A DNA stretch of 64,000 bases from Kiritimatiellia bacterium (GTDB lineage Bacteria; Verrucomicrobiota; Kiritimatiellia; RFP12; UBA1067), in NCBI GenBank assembly GCA_016296065.1, contig JAEDKA010000001.1, forward strand, positions 1-64,000, in the 5' to 3' direction. Positions 1 to 7,797 of the stretch are shown piece by piece. Each line of letters begins with the position of its first letter. The first letter of the stretch is position 1. The notes beneath the pieces were generated by a model that saw only the letters and a program-made list of their open reading frames with translations, did not search any database and was not told the origin of the DNA. The position numbers and the translations under genes were made by a program.

Positions 1-266
1 GTAATTGCGAACAACGATTACGCTCTCGCCGCCTAATTAACGGCCGCGATGTCGAAGCGCCGATGTCTGCTGAGCGCCGAGGCATAATTTAGCAGGCCAC
101 GCTTAAGGACGCTCCGCTCGCGCGCTTAAGGGTGCCGAACCGAGCGGATGGATGGGGATAAGCCCGGACGTCGGCGTACTTCATCCGAGATCAAAGGCGC
201 CATACACGCGTAGAAGCTCGGTTGATTCCGTTTCGGACAGGGGTTCGACTCCCCTCACCTCCACCA
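1..266 (+). ncRNA. ssrA: tmRNA (transfer-messenger RNA), 5' end outside window
   Basis: This is the 3' part of the RNA that rescues stalled ribosomes by acting first as tRNA-Ala and then as a short message. The tag reading frame starts at the resume codon GCG (7-9) and reads ANNDYALAA, ending at TAA (34-36); the YALAA end is the usual degradation signal. The pseudoknot region follows. The 3' end has a T-arm (GGGTTCGACTCCC, around 241-253), an acceptor strand and an encoded CCA at 264-266. The 5' acceptor strand and the region before the tag lie upstream of the window. Confidence 0.93.
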
Positions 267-588
267 ATGGTGGAGCAGGTGCTGTAATACACCACCTGCG
301 CTACTTGCAATCCAACGCATACTGCGCGTTCATCCGGGCGAGGCTATCGCATGAGGGGGAACGCGCATTGGGATGCCGGCCTCGGCGGTTTTGGCGACTT
401 TTGCGAAACACGCCGCGGCGTTTCGGCTGCCGGATTGCCGTCTATTGACGCTTCGGACGCCGTTTTGGCGGCTGCGGGGAGCGGACGGGGCATCAGGAAT
501 CAAAAAATGCGTTTTACCCCCTTGTCAGGCGGGCATAAATAATGATATACTATTCTTTCGTTTCGGAAAAGCAAAGGAAAACAACATA
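267..588. other. Intergenic region between tmRNA and rpsL
   Basis: I see no convincing gene in these 322 bases. A 7-bp hairpin (GCAGGTG at 275-281 with CACCTGC at 293-299) follows the tmRNA end. It may help termination or processing, but no T-run follows it. The region ends with the rpsL promoter. Open frames here look like chance frames in G+C-rich DNA. Confidence 0.5.
522..551 (+). promoter_or_regulatory. rpsL-rpsG promoter
   Basis: A -35 box TTGTCA (522-527) and a -10 box TATACT (546-551) are 18 bp apart, with an extended -10 TG one base upstream of the -10. This leaves a leader of about 30 bases with a purine-rich Shine-Dalgarno (AAAGGAAAA, about 574-582) before the rpsL ATG. Confidence 0.7.
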
Positions 589-972
589 ATGCCGACTATC
601 AATCAGTTGATCCGCAAGGGGCGTCATCCCCTCGCATCGCATTCGAAGTCGCCTGCGCTGGCGGCGTGCCCGCAGCGCCGCGGCGTGTGTCTCGTCGTCA
701 AGACGATGACCCCCAAGAAGCCTAACTCCGCCCTCCGCAAGGTTGCACGTGTGCGCCTCACGACCGGCGTCGAAGTGACGGCCTACATCCCGGGCGAAGG
801 CCACAACCTCCAGGAGCACAGCGTCGTGCTCGTTCGCGGAGGCCGTGTGAAGGACCTTCCTGGCGTTCGTTACCACATCGTCCGCGGCAAGCTCGACTCC
901 CTTGGTGTCGCCGGCCGCAACCGCAGCCGCTCCAAGTACGGCATGAAGCGCCAGAAGAAGGAGGAGAAGTAA
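589..972 (+). CDS. rpsL: 30S ribosomal protein S12
   Basis: S12 of the small subunit decoding centre, 127 residues, close to the usual 124. The start MPTINQLIRKGR and the internal KPNSALRKVARVRL and RVKDLPGVRYHIVRG segments are diagnostic. The lysines targeted by streptomycin-resistance mutations (in TPKKPNSA and GRVKDLPG) have the sensitive form. The ATG at 589 is preceded by a purine-rich ribosome site. rpsG follows after 3 bases, as in the str operon, but fusA and tuf do not follow. Confidence 0.98.
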   Translation: MPTINQLIRKGRHPLASHSKSPALAACPQRRGVCLVVKTMTPKKPNSALRKVARVRLTTGVEVTAYIPGEGHNLQEHSVVLVRGGRVKDLPGVRYHIVRGKLDSLGVAGRNRSRSKYGMKRQKKEEK

Positions 973-975
973 GCC

Positions 976-1485
976 ATGAGCCGCAGGGGCAAGACAATCG
1001 TCAAGCGCGTCGTTCTCGATCCGAAGTACAATTCGGAGCTCGTCGCGCACATGATCCGCGTCATCATGAAGGACGGCAAGAAGACCGTCGCCGAGAGGAT
1101 CGTCTACGGCGCGATCGACAAGGTCGCCGAGAAGATGAAGGAGGATCCCTCCAAGTTCGTCAAGGACGAGAAGCAGTTCGAGGATCCGCTCGAGGTCGTT
1201 TCCGCCGCGATCGACAACATGAAGCCGCAGGTCGAGGTGAAGACCCGCCGCGTTGGCGGCACGACCTATCCGGTTCCCGTGCCGATCGCCGCGAATCGTC
1301 AGCTGTCGCTCGCGCTCCGCTGGACGACGCAGTACGCTTCCGCGCGCCACGGCGCCGGAATGCCCGCCGCCGTCGCCGCCGAGATCATCGACGCGTTTCA
1401 GGGCCAGGGCAACGTCATCAAGAAGCGTGACGACGTCCACAAGATGGCCGCAGCCAACAAGGCGTTCGCGCATTACGCCTGGTAA
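976..1485 (+). CDS. rpsG: 30S ribosomal protein S7
   Basis: S7 nucleates assembly of the 30S head by binding 16S rRNA. The protein is 169 residues, slightly longer than the common 156; the extra residues fall in the KMKEDPSKFVKDEKQFEDPLEVV segment. Typical features are MSRRGK at the start, NMKPQVEVKTRRVGGTTYPVPVPI and the C-terminal KMAAANKAFAHYAW. It is translated with rpsL (3-base gap, ribosome site within the rpsL 3' end). A strong terminator 30 bases downstream closes the two-gene unit, so the elongation-factor genes of the classical str operon must lie elsewhere. Confidence 0.98.
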   Translation: MSRRGKTIVKRVVLDPKYNSELVAHMIRVIMKDGKKTVAERIVYGAIDKVAEKMKEDPSKFVKDEKQFEDPLEVVSAAIDNMKPQVEVKTRRVGGTTYPVPVPIAANRQLSLALRWTTQYASARHGAGMPAAVAAEIIDAFQGQGNVIKKRDDVHKMAAANKAFAHYAW

Positions 1486-1514
1486 GAGGTTCCGGACTTT
1501 TCCGAAGCGAAGGA

Positions 1515-1545
1515 GGCGAGGTCGCATGACCTCGCCTTTTGCTTT
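1515..1545 (+). terminator. Rho-independent terminator after rpsG
   Basis: A perfect 9-bp stem (GGCGAGGTC 1515-1523, GACCTCGCC 1528-1536) with a GCAT loop is followed by TTTTGCTTT. Confidence 0.92.
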
Positions 1546-1600
1546 GTCGAAAAATTGCTCTTATGGTGCGTTGCGCGCGTATTGAATGCTTTATTTATGA

Positions 1601-1606
1601 TATAAT
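1601..1606 (+). promoter_or_regulatory. Extended -10 promoter of kdsA, predicted leaderless
   Basis: TGATATAAT with the -10 hexamer at 1601-1606. Only 7 bases separate it from the ATG at 1614, so the transcript should start at or next to the A of the start codon. No -35 box or Shine-Dalgarno is visible. Confidence 0.7.
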
Positions 1607-1613
1607 ATCCCTC

Positions 1614-2444
1614 ATGAAGAAGATTGCAGTCGACAAGGGAGTGGAATTCGGCGGCGGCGGACTCGTGTTTATCGCGGGTCCGTGCGTTATAGAGTCGCGT
1701 GAAATGGCGCTTGATCTCGCGAAGCGCCTGTCTGCGCTTGCGGCCAGGCTCAAGGTGGGCTACATCTTCAAGGCGAGCTTTGACAAGGCGAACAGGACGA
1801 GCGTCGACTCGTTCCGCGGGCCCGGCATCGACAAGGGTCTCGAGATCCTCGCCGAGGTACGGCAGAAGTTCGGCGTGCCCGTTCTCACCGACATCCATGA
1901 GCCGTGGCAGTGCCGTGTCGCGGCGGAGGTATGCGACGTACTGCAGATCCCCGCGTTCCTCGCGCGGCAGACGGATCTCGTAGTGGCGGCAGGGGAGACT
2001 GGTGCGGTCGTGAACGTGAAGAAGGGGCAGTTCATGGCGCCGGAGGACATGGCGCAGGTCGTGCGCAAGATCGAGTCCACCGGCAACAGGCGCATCGTCC
2101 TGTGCGAGCGCGGCTCGTCGTTCGGCTACCACAACCTTGTTGCGGACATGCGCTCGCTTCTCATCATGCGCGAGCTTGGTTACCCGGTCGTGATGGACGC
2201 GACGCACTCGGTGCAGCGCCCGGGCGGCCTTGGCACCGGTTCCGGCGGCGACGGCAAGTACGCTCCTGCGCTGGCGCGCGCGGCGGTCGCGACAGGCGTG
2301 GACGGGGTGTTCATGGAGACGCATATGAATCCGAAGGTCGCCAAGAGCGACGCGGCGAACGCGATCAAGTTCGCCGAGGTCGAGAAGCTCTGGAAGACGC
2401 TCATCGCGATCGACAAGGTCGTGAAGGGGAAGCAGAGGGGTTGA
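1614..2444 (+). CDS. kdsA: 3-deoxy-8-phosphooctulonate synthase (Kdo8P synthase)
   Basis: Condenses phosphoenolpyruvate with D-arabinose 5-phosphate to Kdo8P, the committed step of Kdo synthesis for the LPS inner core. The 276 residues match the family length. Visible signatures are FIAGPCVIES, FKASFDKANR, QTDLVVAAGETG, VNVKKGQF, CERGSSFGYHNLVADMRSL and MDATHSVQRPGG. The ATG at 1614 was chosen because homologous sequence begins MKKIAVDKG and the -10 box lies immediately upstream; the frame stays open further upstream but only through the promoter. It heads the lptA-like/lptB/hpf/hprK/pts run, placing LPS synthesis and export next to each other. Confidence 0.96.
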   Translation: MKKIAVDKGVEFGGGGLVFIAGPCVIESREMALDLAKRLSALAARLKVGYIFKASFDKANRTSVDSFRGPGIDKGLEILAEVRQKFGVPVLTDIHEPWQCRVAAEVCDVLQIPAFLARQTDLVVAAGETGAVVNVKKGQFMAPEDMAQVVRKIESTGNRRIVLCERGSSFGYHNLVADMRSLLIMRELGYPVVMDATHSVQRPGGLGTGSGGDGKYAPALARAAVATGVDGVFMETHMNPKVAKSDAANAIKFAEVEKLWKTLIAIDKVVKGKQRG

Positions 2445-2480
2445 AGAGTTAAAGGGATTGGAGCTGGAGAGTTCTACAAG

Positions 2481-3539
2481 ATGGCAACGAAGGGAATGTC
2501 AGTAGTGTGCACGGGACGCGGCGCGGGCTTTGCGTCTCGCGTCTCGCGTCTCGCGTTCCTTTTCCTTGCCGTCGCCGCACCGGCTGCGGCGTCGGCCTTC
2601 GACTCCGACGAGTGGCTTGGCAAGCGCGAGCTCCTGAGCCGCGAGGCAGAGCGCCTACAGGCGGCGTACACGTCGTGCGTCGCGCGCATCGTCGCGCCTG
2701 CGGAGAATGTGACGCTTCCGGTCGAGAGCCATCCCGACGGTTCCGTGAAGTCCTCGATTGCCGCTTCCGGCGCGCAGTTCTTCCTTGACACCGGATTCGT
2801 CTGGGGGACGAACGTGGTGGTGCGCCAGATGTCGACGAATGGCGTCGTGGAGGCGGAGGTGACGGCCGACAGCTGCGTCGTCGACCGCCATACAAGGTCC
2901 GGTTGGGCGGAGGGCCACGCCCATGCGCGCTACCTGAAGAACGAAGTCGAAGGCGACGGAATCTACTTTTCTTTTTCGGAAGAATTCGTTACAATATACG
3001 CAAACACTCGAATAAGGGCAGAGGATCAGAAGTTCGATACGACAGCGATAGGCATGGGGAAGAGCCGGAAAGGCGCAGACGCCGGAGCGGACGCAAAGGG
3101 CGGCGCGCGCGACGCGGAGATCGTCGCGCGGCGTACCGACCTCGACCGCAAGGCGGGCGTCGTCCTCTTCGAGGGGGACGTGCGCGTGAGCGACCCCGAG
3201 TATGCGCTCGGGGCGGACCGGCTTTTCGTGTTCCTCGACGGGACGAATGCGCTCAAGCGCATCGTCGCGGACGGGAACGTGACGCTGACGAACGGGACGA
3301 GATCCGCATCCTGCGCGCGCGCGGCGTACGTGAAGTCCGCCGGGCGCGTGACGATGTACGGCGACGGGCCGCAGCGCGCGCGGCTTGTCGAGGACTCGCA
3401 CCGGCGCGACGAGGTCGAGGGGCGGAAGATCACGTTCTGGCTCGACTCGGAGCAGGTGGAGGTTGACGGGGCGACGCTGACTGTGGACGGCGGCGCGTTC
3501 GGAGGAAAGGACGGCGCGCTGAAGCTGATGGGAAAATGA
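2481..3539 (+). CDS. LptA/OstA-like periplasmic LPS transport protein
   Basis: Predicted exported protein of 352 residues with an N-terminal signal sequence (hydrophobic stretch RLAFLFLAVAAPAAASA after a long basic n-region). The C-terminal half (about residues 205-350) has the repeated beta-strand pattern of the OstA/LptA fold (VVLFEGDVRVSDPEYALGADRLFVF, RIVADGNVTLTNGT, VEGRKITFWLDSEQVEV). This fold forms the periplasmic bridge that carries LPS from the inner to the outer membrane. The N-terminal half is not recognised; it could take an LptC-like role. The stop overlaps the lptB start (ATGA), which supports an Lpt function. It is much longer than E. coli LptA (185), so a two-part LptC/LptA-like architecture is possible. 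The division of roles is inference. Confidence 0.8.
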   Translation: MATKGMSVVCTGRGAGFASRVSRLAFLFLAVAAPAAASAFDSDEWLGKRELLSREAERLQAAYTSCVARIVAPAENVTLPVESHPDGSVKSSIAASGAQFFLDTGFVWGTNVVVRQMSTNGVVEAEVTADSCVVDRHTRSGWAEGHAHARYLKNEVEGDGIYFSFSEEFVTIYANTRIRAEDQKFDTTAIGMGKSRKGADAGADAKGGARDAEIVARRTDLDRKAGVVLFEGDVRVSDPEYALGADRLFVFLDGTNALKRIVADGNVTLTNGTRSASCARAAYVKSAGRVTMYGDGPQRARLVEDSHRRDEVEGRKITFWLDSEQVEVDGATLTVDGGAFGGKDGALKLMGK

Positions 3540-4324
3540 TGGAAGACTTGGTGACAAAGGCGATGAGCGAGATGGCCGCGGAGAAGATTTCGTCCGCGGA
3601 GGCCGACCTTCGCGCCACGGGGCTGGTGAAGATCTACGGCGACCGCACGGTCGTGAACGGGATGAACGTCAGGTGCTCGTGCGGCGAGATCGTCGGATTG
3701 CTCGGACCGAACGGCGCGGGGAAGACGACGACGTTCTACATGATCGTCGGGCTTGTGAAGCCGGACGGCGGGAGCGTCGTGTTCCGCGGGGAGGACGTGA
3801 CGCGACTCCCCGTGTTCATGCGCGCGCGCAAGGGGCTCGGCTACCTCGCGCAGGAGGCTTCGATTTTCCGCAAGCTCTCGGTGTGGGACAACGTGATGGC
3901 GATCCTCGAGACACTGCCGATGTCCAGGAAGGAGCGCAAGGCGCGTGCGGAGGAGCTTCTCTCCCCGTTCGACCTCATGAAGGTCGCGAAGCAGCCGGCG
4001 TATACGCTCTCCGGCGGCGAGAGGCGCAAGCTCGAGATAGCTCGCGCGCTCGTGAGGAATCCGGCGATACTGATGCTCGACGAGCCGTTCGCGGGCGTGG
4101 ACCCGCTGAGCGTGAACGAGATACAGGACATCTGCCGACGCCTCGCGAAGGAGAAGGGGCTCGGGATAATCATAACGGACCACAACGTGCGCGAGACGCT
4201 CTCGGTCGTCGACCGTGCGTACATGGTGTACGACGGGCGGCTCCTCAAGGAGGGCCGCACTGCGGAGCTGGTTGACGATCCGGAGGTGAGGGCGAGATAC
4301 CTCGGCGACGGATTCAGAATGTGA
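3536..4324 (+). CDS. lptB: LPS export ABC transporter ATP-binding protein LptB
   Basis: Cytoplasmic ATPase of the LptB2FG complex that extracts LPS from the inner membrane. It has 262 residues, about 20 more than E. coli because of an N-terminal extension. Motifs in order: Walker A GPNGAGKTT, Q-loop GYLAQEASIFRKLSVWDNV, signature LSGGERRKLEIARAL, Walker B LMLDEPFAGVDP, switch His in ITDHNVRETL. The Q-loop text and GVDPLSV tract are typical of LptB rather than LivG/LivF. Its start overlaps the lptA-like stop; hpf follows 49 bases later. LptF/LptG permeases are not in the window. Confidence 0.95.
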   Translation: MMEDLVTKAMSEMAAEKISSAEADLRATGLVKIYGDRTVVNGMNVRCSCGEIVGLLGPNGAGKTTTFYMIVGLVKPDGGSVVFRGEDVTRLPVFMRARKGLGYLAQEASIFRKLSVWDNVMAILETLPMSRKERKARAEELLSPFDLMKVAKQPAYTLSGGERRKLEIARALVRNPAILMLDEPFAGVDPLSVNEIQDICRRLAKEKGLGIIITDHNVRETLSVVDRAYMVYDGRLLKEGRTAELVDDPEVRARYLGDGFRM

Positions 4325-4373
4325 TTTTTAGGGATGAAGAACCATCCAGGAACAAAACGAAAGGAGAAAAGCG

Positions 4374-4709
4374 ATGAGCATAGAAGTAACGATGAGGCAC
4401 AGCGACGTAAGGATTGAATCCCTCAAGGAGTACGCCGAAGCCCGCATGGCGAAGCTCAAGGAGAAGTTTCCCAAGGTGACGAAGGTCGCTATCGTGATCG
4501 ACGTCGACGTCAAGAAGCATATGTACATGGCCGAAGTCGTGGCCAACCGTCTTGGCGAGGTCGCCGTCGGTGCGAAGGAGTTCTCCGAGAGCGGCAAGGG
4601 CGTGATCGACGCCGCGGCCGCGCGCGCGGAGCGCCAGCTCCTCAGGATGCGCGTCAAGGCGCGCAAGGGCACGGTGCGCAAGCAGCGCGCAGCCTCCGCG
4701 AAGAACTAA
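4374..4709 (+). CDS. hpf: Ribosome hibernation-promoting factor / sigma-54 modulation protein
   Basis: Short HPF of 111 residues, which binds the 30S decoding region and favours inactive ribosome dimers under low energy. MSIEVTMRHSDVRIESLKEYAEARMAKLKEKFP and the following VDVKKHMYMAEVVANRLG match the HPF/YfiA alpha-beta fold. The long C-terminal dimerisation domain of long HPF is absent; instead there is a basic tail (KARKGTVRKQRAASAKN). A good ribosome site (AAAGGAGAAAAG) precedes ATG 4374. In proteobacteria hpf lies next to rpoN and lptB; here it sits directly between lptB and hprK. Confidence 0.93.
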   Translation: MSIEVTMRHSDVRIESLKEYAEARMAKLKEKFPKVTKVAIVIDVDVKKHMYMAEVVANRLGEVAVGAKEFSESGKGVIDAAAARAERQLLRMRVKARKGTVRKQRAASAKN

Positions 4710-4733
4710 CCGGGCGTGACGGAGGGGGAAGCG

Positions 4734-5717
4734 GTGGAGATACTGCCGACAGCAGACAGCCATCATGGCAAGAAGTTCACGATCGCCGACTTTCTGAAGG
4801 CCGGCGAGGAGCGACTTCGCCTTTCAGTGGCCGTAGGCGGCGACAGCCTCTCGCGGGAGATCGAGGAGCCCATGGCGAACCGTCCGGGTCTCGCCCTGAC
4901 GGGCTTCTTCGAGCACTTTGCGTGGAAGCGCCTCCAGCTTTTCGGCAACGCCGAGATAGCGTACCTGAGGTCGCTTCCCGACGCCGAGCGCCTCGCGCGC
5001 ATCCGCTCCCTCTTCGAACACAAGGCGTTCTGCGTAATATACACTAACGGCCACCGCCCCCGCCGCGACGAGATACGCGTCGCGCAGGAGGCCGGCGCCG
5101 TAGTCCTCACCTCGACACTCAAGACGCGCGAACTGTCGCACCACAGCGCGTTCATACTCGAACGCCTCGGCGCGCCACGCGCCACCATATATGGCACGAT
5201 GATCGAGGTGTGCGGACTAGGCGTCCTCTTCGAGGGCGACCCCGGCATGGGCAAGAGCGAAACGGCTCTTGGGCTCGTGAAGCGGGGCCACGCGCTCGTG
5301 GCGGACGACCTTACGTGCATACGCAAGGACGTCGCGAACGACAAGCTCTATGGCTCGGCGGCCGAATCGACCGCCGGGTACATGGAGATACGCGGCATTG
5401 GCATAATCAGGGTCGACAAGATGTTCGGCGTCAACGCGGTACGGGGCGAGAAGCGGCTTCAGCTCGTCATCTCGCTTCGCCGCCTGAAGGATGTCGAAGG
5501 CGAAATCGACAGGATTGGACAGAAGCGCCGTTTCGTCAACATACTCGGCGTGAACGTCCCCCATATGATCATGCCTGTCAGCGAGGGCCGGGACCTGGTG
5601 AACCTGGTCGAGACTGCGGCCCAGCACGAAAAGCTTGTGAGCGCGGGGTACGACCCCGTCAACGAACTCTCCGAGCGGCTTCGCCAAAGAGCGAAGGCCG
5701 GCAAAACGAAGCGCTAA
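4734..5717 (+). CDS. hprK: HPr kinase/phosphorylase
   Basis: Bifunctional enzyme that phosphorylates and dephosphorylates HPr on its regulatory serine in response to metabolite levels. The P-loop reads GDPGMGKSE (G168-S175), followed by LVADD, and the C-terminal signature is PVSEGRDLVNLVETAA. An N-terminal domain of the HprK type is present (FLKAGEERLRLSVAVGG). I chose GTG 4734 because GGAGGGGG (4721-4728) is at the right distance; GTG 4716 in the same frame is an alternative adding six residues. At 327 residues it matches the family. It lies 16 bases before ptsH, its substrate gene. No CcpA-type regulator is seen. Confidence 0.94.
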   Translation: MEILPTADSHHGKKFTIADFLKAGEERLRLSVAVGGDSLSREIEEPMANRPGLALTGFFEHFAWKRLQLFGNAEIAYLRSLPDAERLARIRSLFEHKAFCVIYTNGHRPRRDEIRVAQEAGAVVLTSTLKTRELSHHSAFILERLGAPRATIYGTMIEVCGLGVLFEGDPGMGKSETALGLVKRGHALVADDLTCIRKDVANDKLYGSAAESTAGYMEIRGIGIIRVDKMFGVNAVRGEKRLQLVISLRRLKDVEGEIDRIGQKRRFVNILGVNVPHMIMPVSEGRDLVNLVETAAQHEKLVSAGYDPVNELSERLRQRAKAGKTKR

Positions 5718-5732
5718 GGAAAGGTGATGCAC

Positions 5733-6020
5733 ATGGCAGATGAGAAGATAGTCAGGGAGCTGACGCTCCTGAACAAGTACGGGATGCACGTCCGCCCGGC
5801 GGGGCTGTTCGCCAAGGTGGCGAGCCGCTACGACGCGTCGGTCGAAGTCGAGAAGGACGGCAACGTCGTCTCCGGCAAGTCGATCATGGCGCTCATGACG
5901 CTCGAGGCGACATGCGGCACCGTACTCAAGGTGACGGCCAGCGGCCCGCAGGCTAAAGAGGTGTTGGACGAGCTGGAGGCGCTTGTCGGACGCAAGTTCG
6001 ACATACCCGATGAACAATAA
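5733..6020 (+). CDS. ptsH: Phosphocarrier protein HPr
   Basis: Small PTS phosphocarrier of 95 residues. The active-site histidine is H19 in YGMHVRPAG, and the HprK-target serine is S50 in GKSIMAL, 31 residues later exactly as in E. coli/Bacillus HPr (H15/S46). Start ATG 5733 follows AAGGAAAGG (5716-5724) by 8 bases; two in-frame starts a few codons upstream are less well placed. The stop overlaps the start of ptsI. Both phosphorylation sites are intact, so the protein can serve transport, regulation or both. Confidence 0.95.
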   Translation: MADEKIVRELTLLNKYGMHVRPAGLFAKVASRYDASVEVEKDGNVVSGKSIMALMTLEATCGTVLKVTASGPQAKEVLDELEALVGRKFDIPDEQ

Positions 6021-7797
6021 CGTTCCAATGACCACGGTCGCGGGGCTTCCCACCGCGCGCGGTTTCGCGTGCGGCCCGGTTTTCGTGTACCGTGGCGACG
6101 GCGAGATACCCATTCCCGAGTATGTAATCGAGCCTGGGCGCGAGGAAGAGGAACTCGTGCGGCTCAGGCGCGCCAAGCTCGAGACGAAGAGGGATCTCGA
6201 AAACCTTATTGCGATTCTCCGCGAACGAACGGGACGGGCGGACGTCAGGGTGTTCGAGTGCCATCTCATGATACTCGAAGACGCCTCTCTTGCCGAGGAG
6301 ACCGAACGATACATCAAGGTCGACCGCCTCAACGCCGAAGCGGCCGTACGCAAGACTGCGAACGGAGCCCGCATGCAGTTCGAGCGCATGAACGACCCGT
6401 ACTTCCGGGAGCGGGTAAGGGACCTTGACGACATAGAGCGGCGCATACTTAAGGCTCTGACGGGGTTTGCGACAAGCCCCCACCTGGAGCTCAAGACGCC
6501 GTCCATCATAATCGCAGACGACCTTACTCCGTCCGAGACCGTGCAGTTGCCGCGCGAGTTCGTCCTCGGCTTCGCGACGAACGGCGGGTCGACCACGAGC
6601 CATGTCGCGCTCCTTGCGCGTGCGCTGGCGATTCCGGCGGTGACGGGCCTTGGGGACATCACCTCCCGCGTCAAGCCCGGCGAGTTCGTGCTGCTCGACG
6701 GCACCAACGGGGCGATTACGCTGAATCCAGACAGGGCTACCATCCGTGACTTCAGCGACCTTGTCGAGCGCCAGATCGAGCTGACGGAGGCCGTCACGAT
6801 GGGCGCGCCAACAGGCACGCTGAAGTCCGGCGGGGAGGTCCGCATCTTCGCGAACGTCCATCCCGGCGTGCCGCTTGCCGGGATAAGAGAGCAGGGCGCG
6901 CGCGGCATCGGGCTCTACCGAAGCGAGTATCTGTGGCTGATCCGCGGAATGGAGCCGACGGAAGAGGAGCAGTTCGTCGCATACCGCGATGCGGCCAAGT
7001 TCGCCGCGACGCTTTCCGAGGGCGGCAGCATCACCATCCGCGTCCTTGACATCGGCGGCGACAAGCTCGTTCGTGGAATCTCCTCCAAGGAGGCCAACCC
7101 TTTCCTTGGCAACCGCTCGATACGCTATCTCCTTTCGCATAGGGACGTCTTCCGCACTCAGATAAGGGCGATCCTGCGCGCCTCTGCGTACGGGAAGATC
7201 CTCATGCTGTATCCGATGGTCAGTTGCGTCGAGGAGCTGCGGGAATGCGCCGTGGCGGTAGCCGAGGTCAAGGCGTCGCTCGAGCGAGACGGCATCCCGT
7301 TCGACCACGGCATGCGCGTCGGCGCGATGATCGAGGTTCCGTCCGCCGCCCTTATCGCGGACGACCTCGCGAAGCACGTCGACTTCTTCTCCATCGGCAC
7401 GAACGACCTCATACAGTATACGATGGCCGCAGACCGAGGCAACGAGTCCGTCGCCTATCTCTACCAGCCGACGAACCCTGCGGTCCTCCGCCTCATGCGC
7501 ATGACCATCGACGCCGCGCGCAGGAACGGAATCCTCGTCGGCGTGTGCGGCGAATCTGCCGCGGACCCGATCGTGGGCATCCTCTGGGCCGCGATGGGCG
7601 TGAACATCCTCTCGATGTCCTCTACCTACATCCCGCTGATCTCCAAGATCCTTGCGCGGCTGACGAAGGATGATCTCGACGAGTATGCGAAGGTTCCGGA
7701 TTCTATGCCGGCCTGCTCGACCGCGGCGGATGTGTTCGCCGCGTGCCATACCTTCCTGCTTGGAAAGATTCCCAATCTGGACGACATCCTGATATGA
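6010..7797 (+). CDS. ptsI: PTS enzyme I (phosphoenolpyruvate-protein phosphotransferase)
   Basis: Transfers phosphate from PEP to HPr. 595 residues with all expected parts: N-terminal HPr-binding helices; phosphohistidine H198 in GGSTTSHVALLARALAIPAVTG; PEP-binding barrel with RIFANVHPG, GIGLYRSEYLW, IRVLDIGGDK and FFSIGTNDLIQYTMAADR; and the catalytic cysteine C513 in GVCGES. Start ATG 6010 overlaps the ptsH stop by 11 bases; ATG 6028 is the alternative. There is no enzyme II gene anywhere in the window, so sugar uptake through this system cannot be shown here. The FabH-like gene overlaps its stop. Confidence 0.95.
   Translation: MNNNVPMTTVAGLPTARGFACGPVFVYRGDGEIPIPEYVIEPGREEEELVRLRRAKLETKRDLENLIAILRERTGRADVRVFECHLMILEDASLAEETERYIKVDRLNAEAAVRKTANGARMQFERMNDPYFRERVRDLDDIERRILKALTGFATSPHLELKTPSIIIADDLTPSETVQLPREFVLGFATNGGSTTSHVALLARALAIPAVTGLGDITSRVKPGEFVLLDGTNGAITLNPDRATIRDFSDLVERQIELTEAVTMGAPTGTLKSGGEVRIFANVHPGVPLAGIREQGARGIGLYRSEYLWLIRGMEPTEEEQFVAYRDAAKFAATLSEGGSITIRVLDIGGDKLVRGISSKEANPFLGNRSIRYLLSHRDVFRTQIRAILRASAYGKILMLYPMVSCVEELRECAVAVAEVKASLERDGIPFDHGMRVGAMIEVPSAALIADDLAKHVDFFSIGTNDLIQYTMAADRGNESVAYLYQPTNPAVLRLMRMTIDAARRNGILVGVCGESAADPIVGILWAAMGVNILSMSSTYIPLISKILARLTKDDLDEYAKVPDSMPACSTAADVFAACHTFLLGKIPNLDDILI

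Noticed and set aside
550..1527. Long minus-strand open frame across rpsL-rpsG
   Set aside because: Shadow of the ribosomal protein genes in G+C-rich DNA; low-complexity Arg/Leu/Asp-rich product and no start signal. The same applies to other long antisense frames such as 43495-47427 and 55166-58135.
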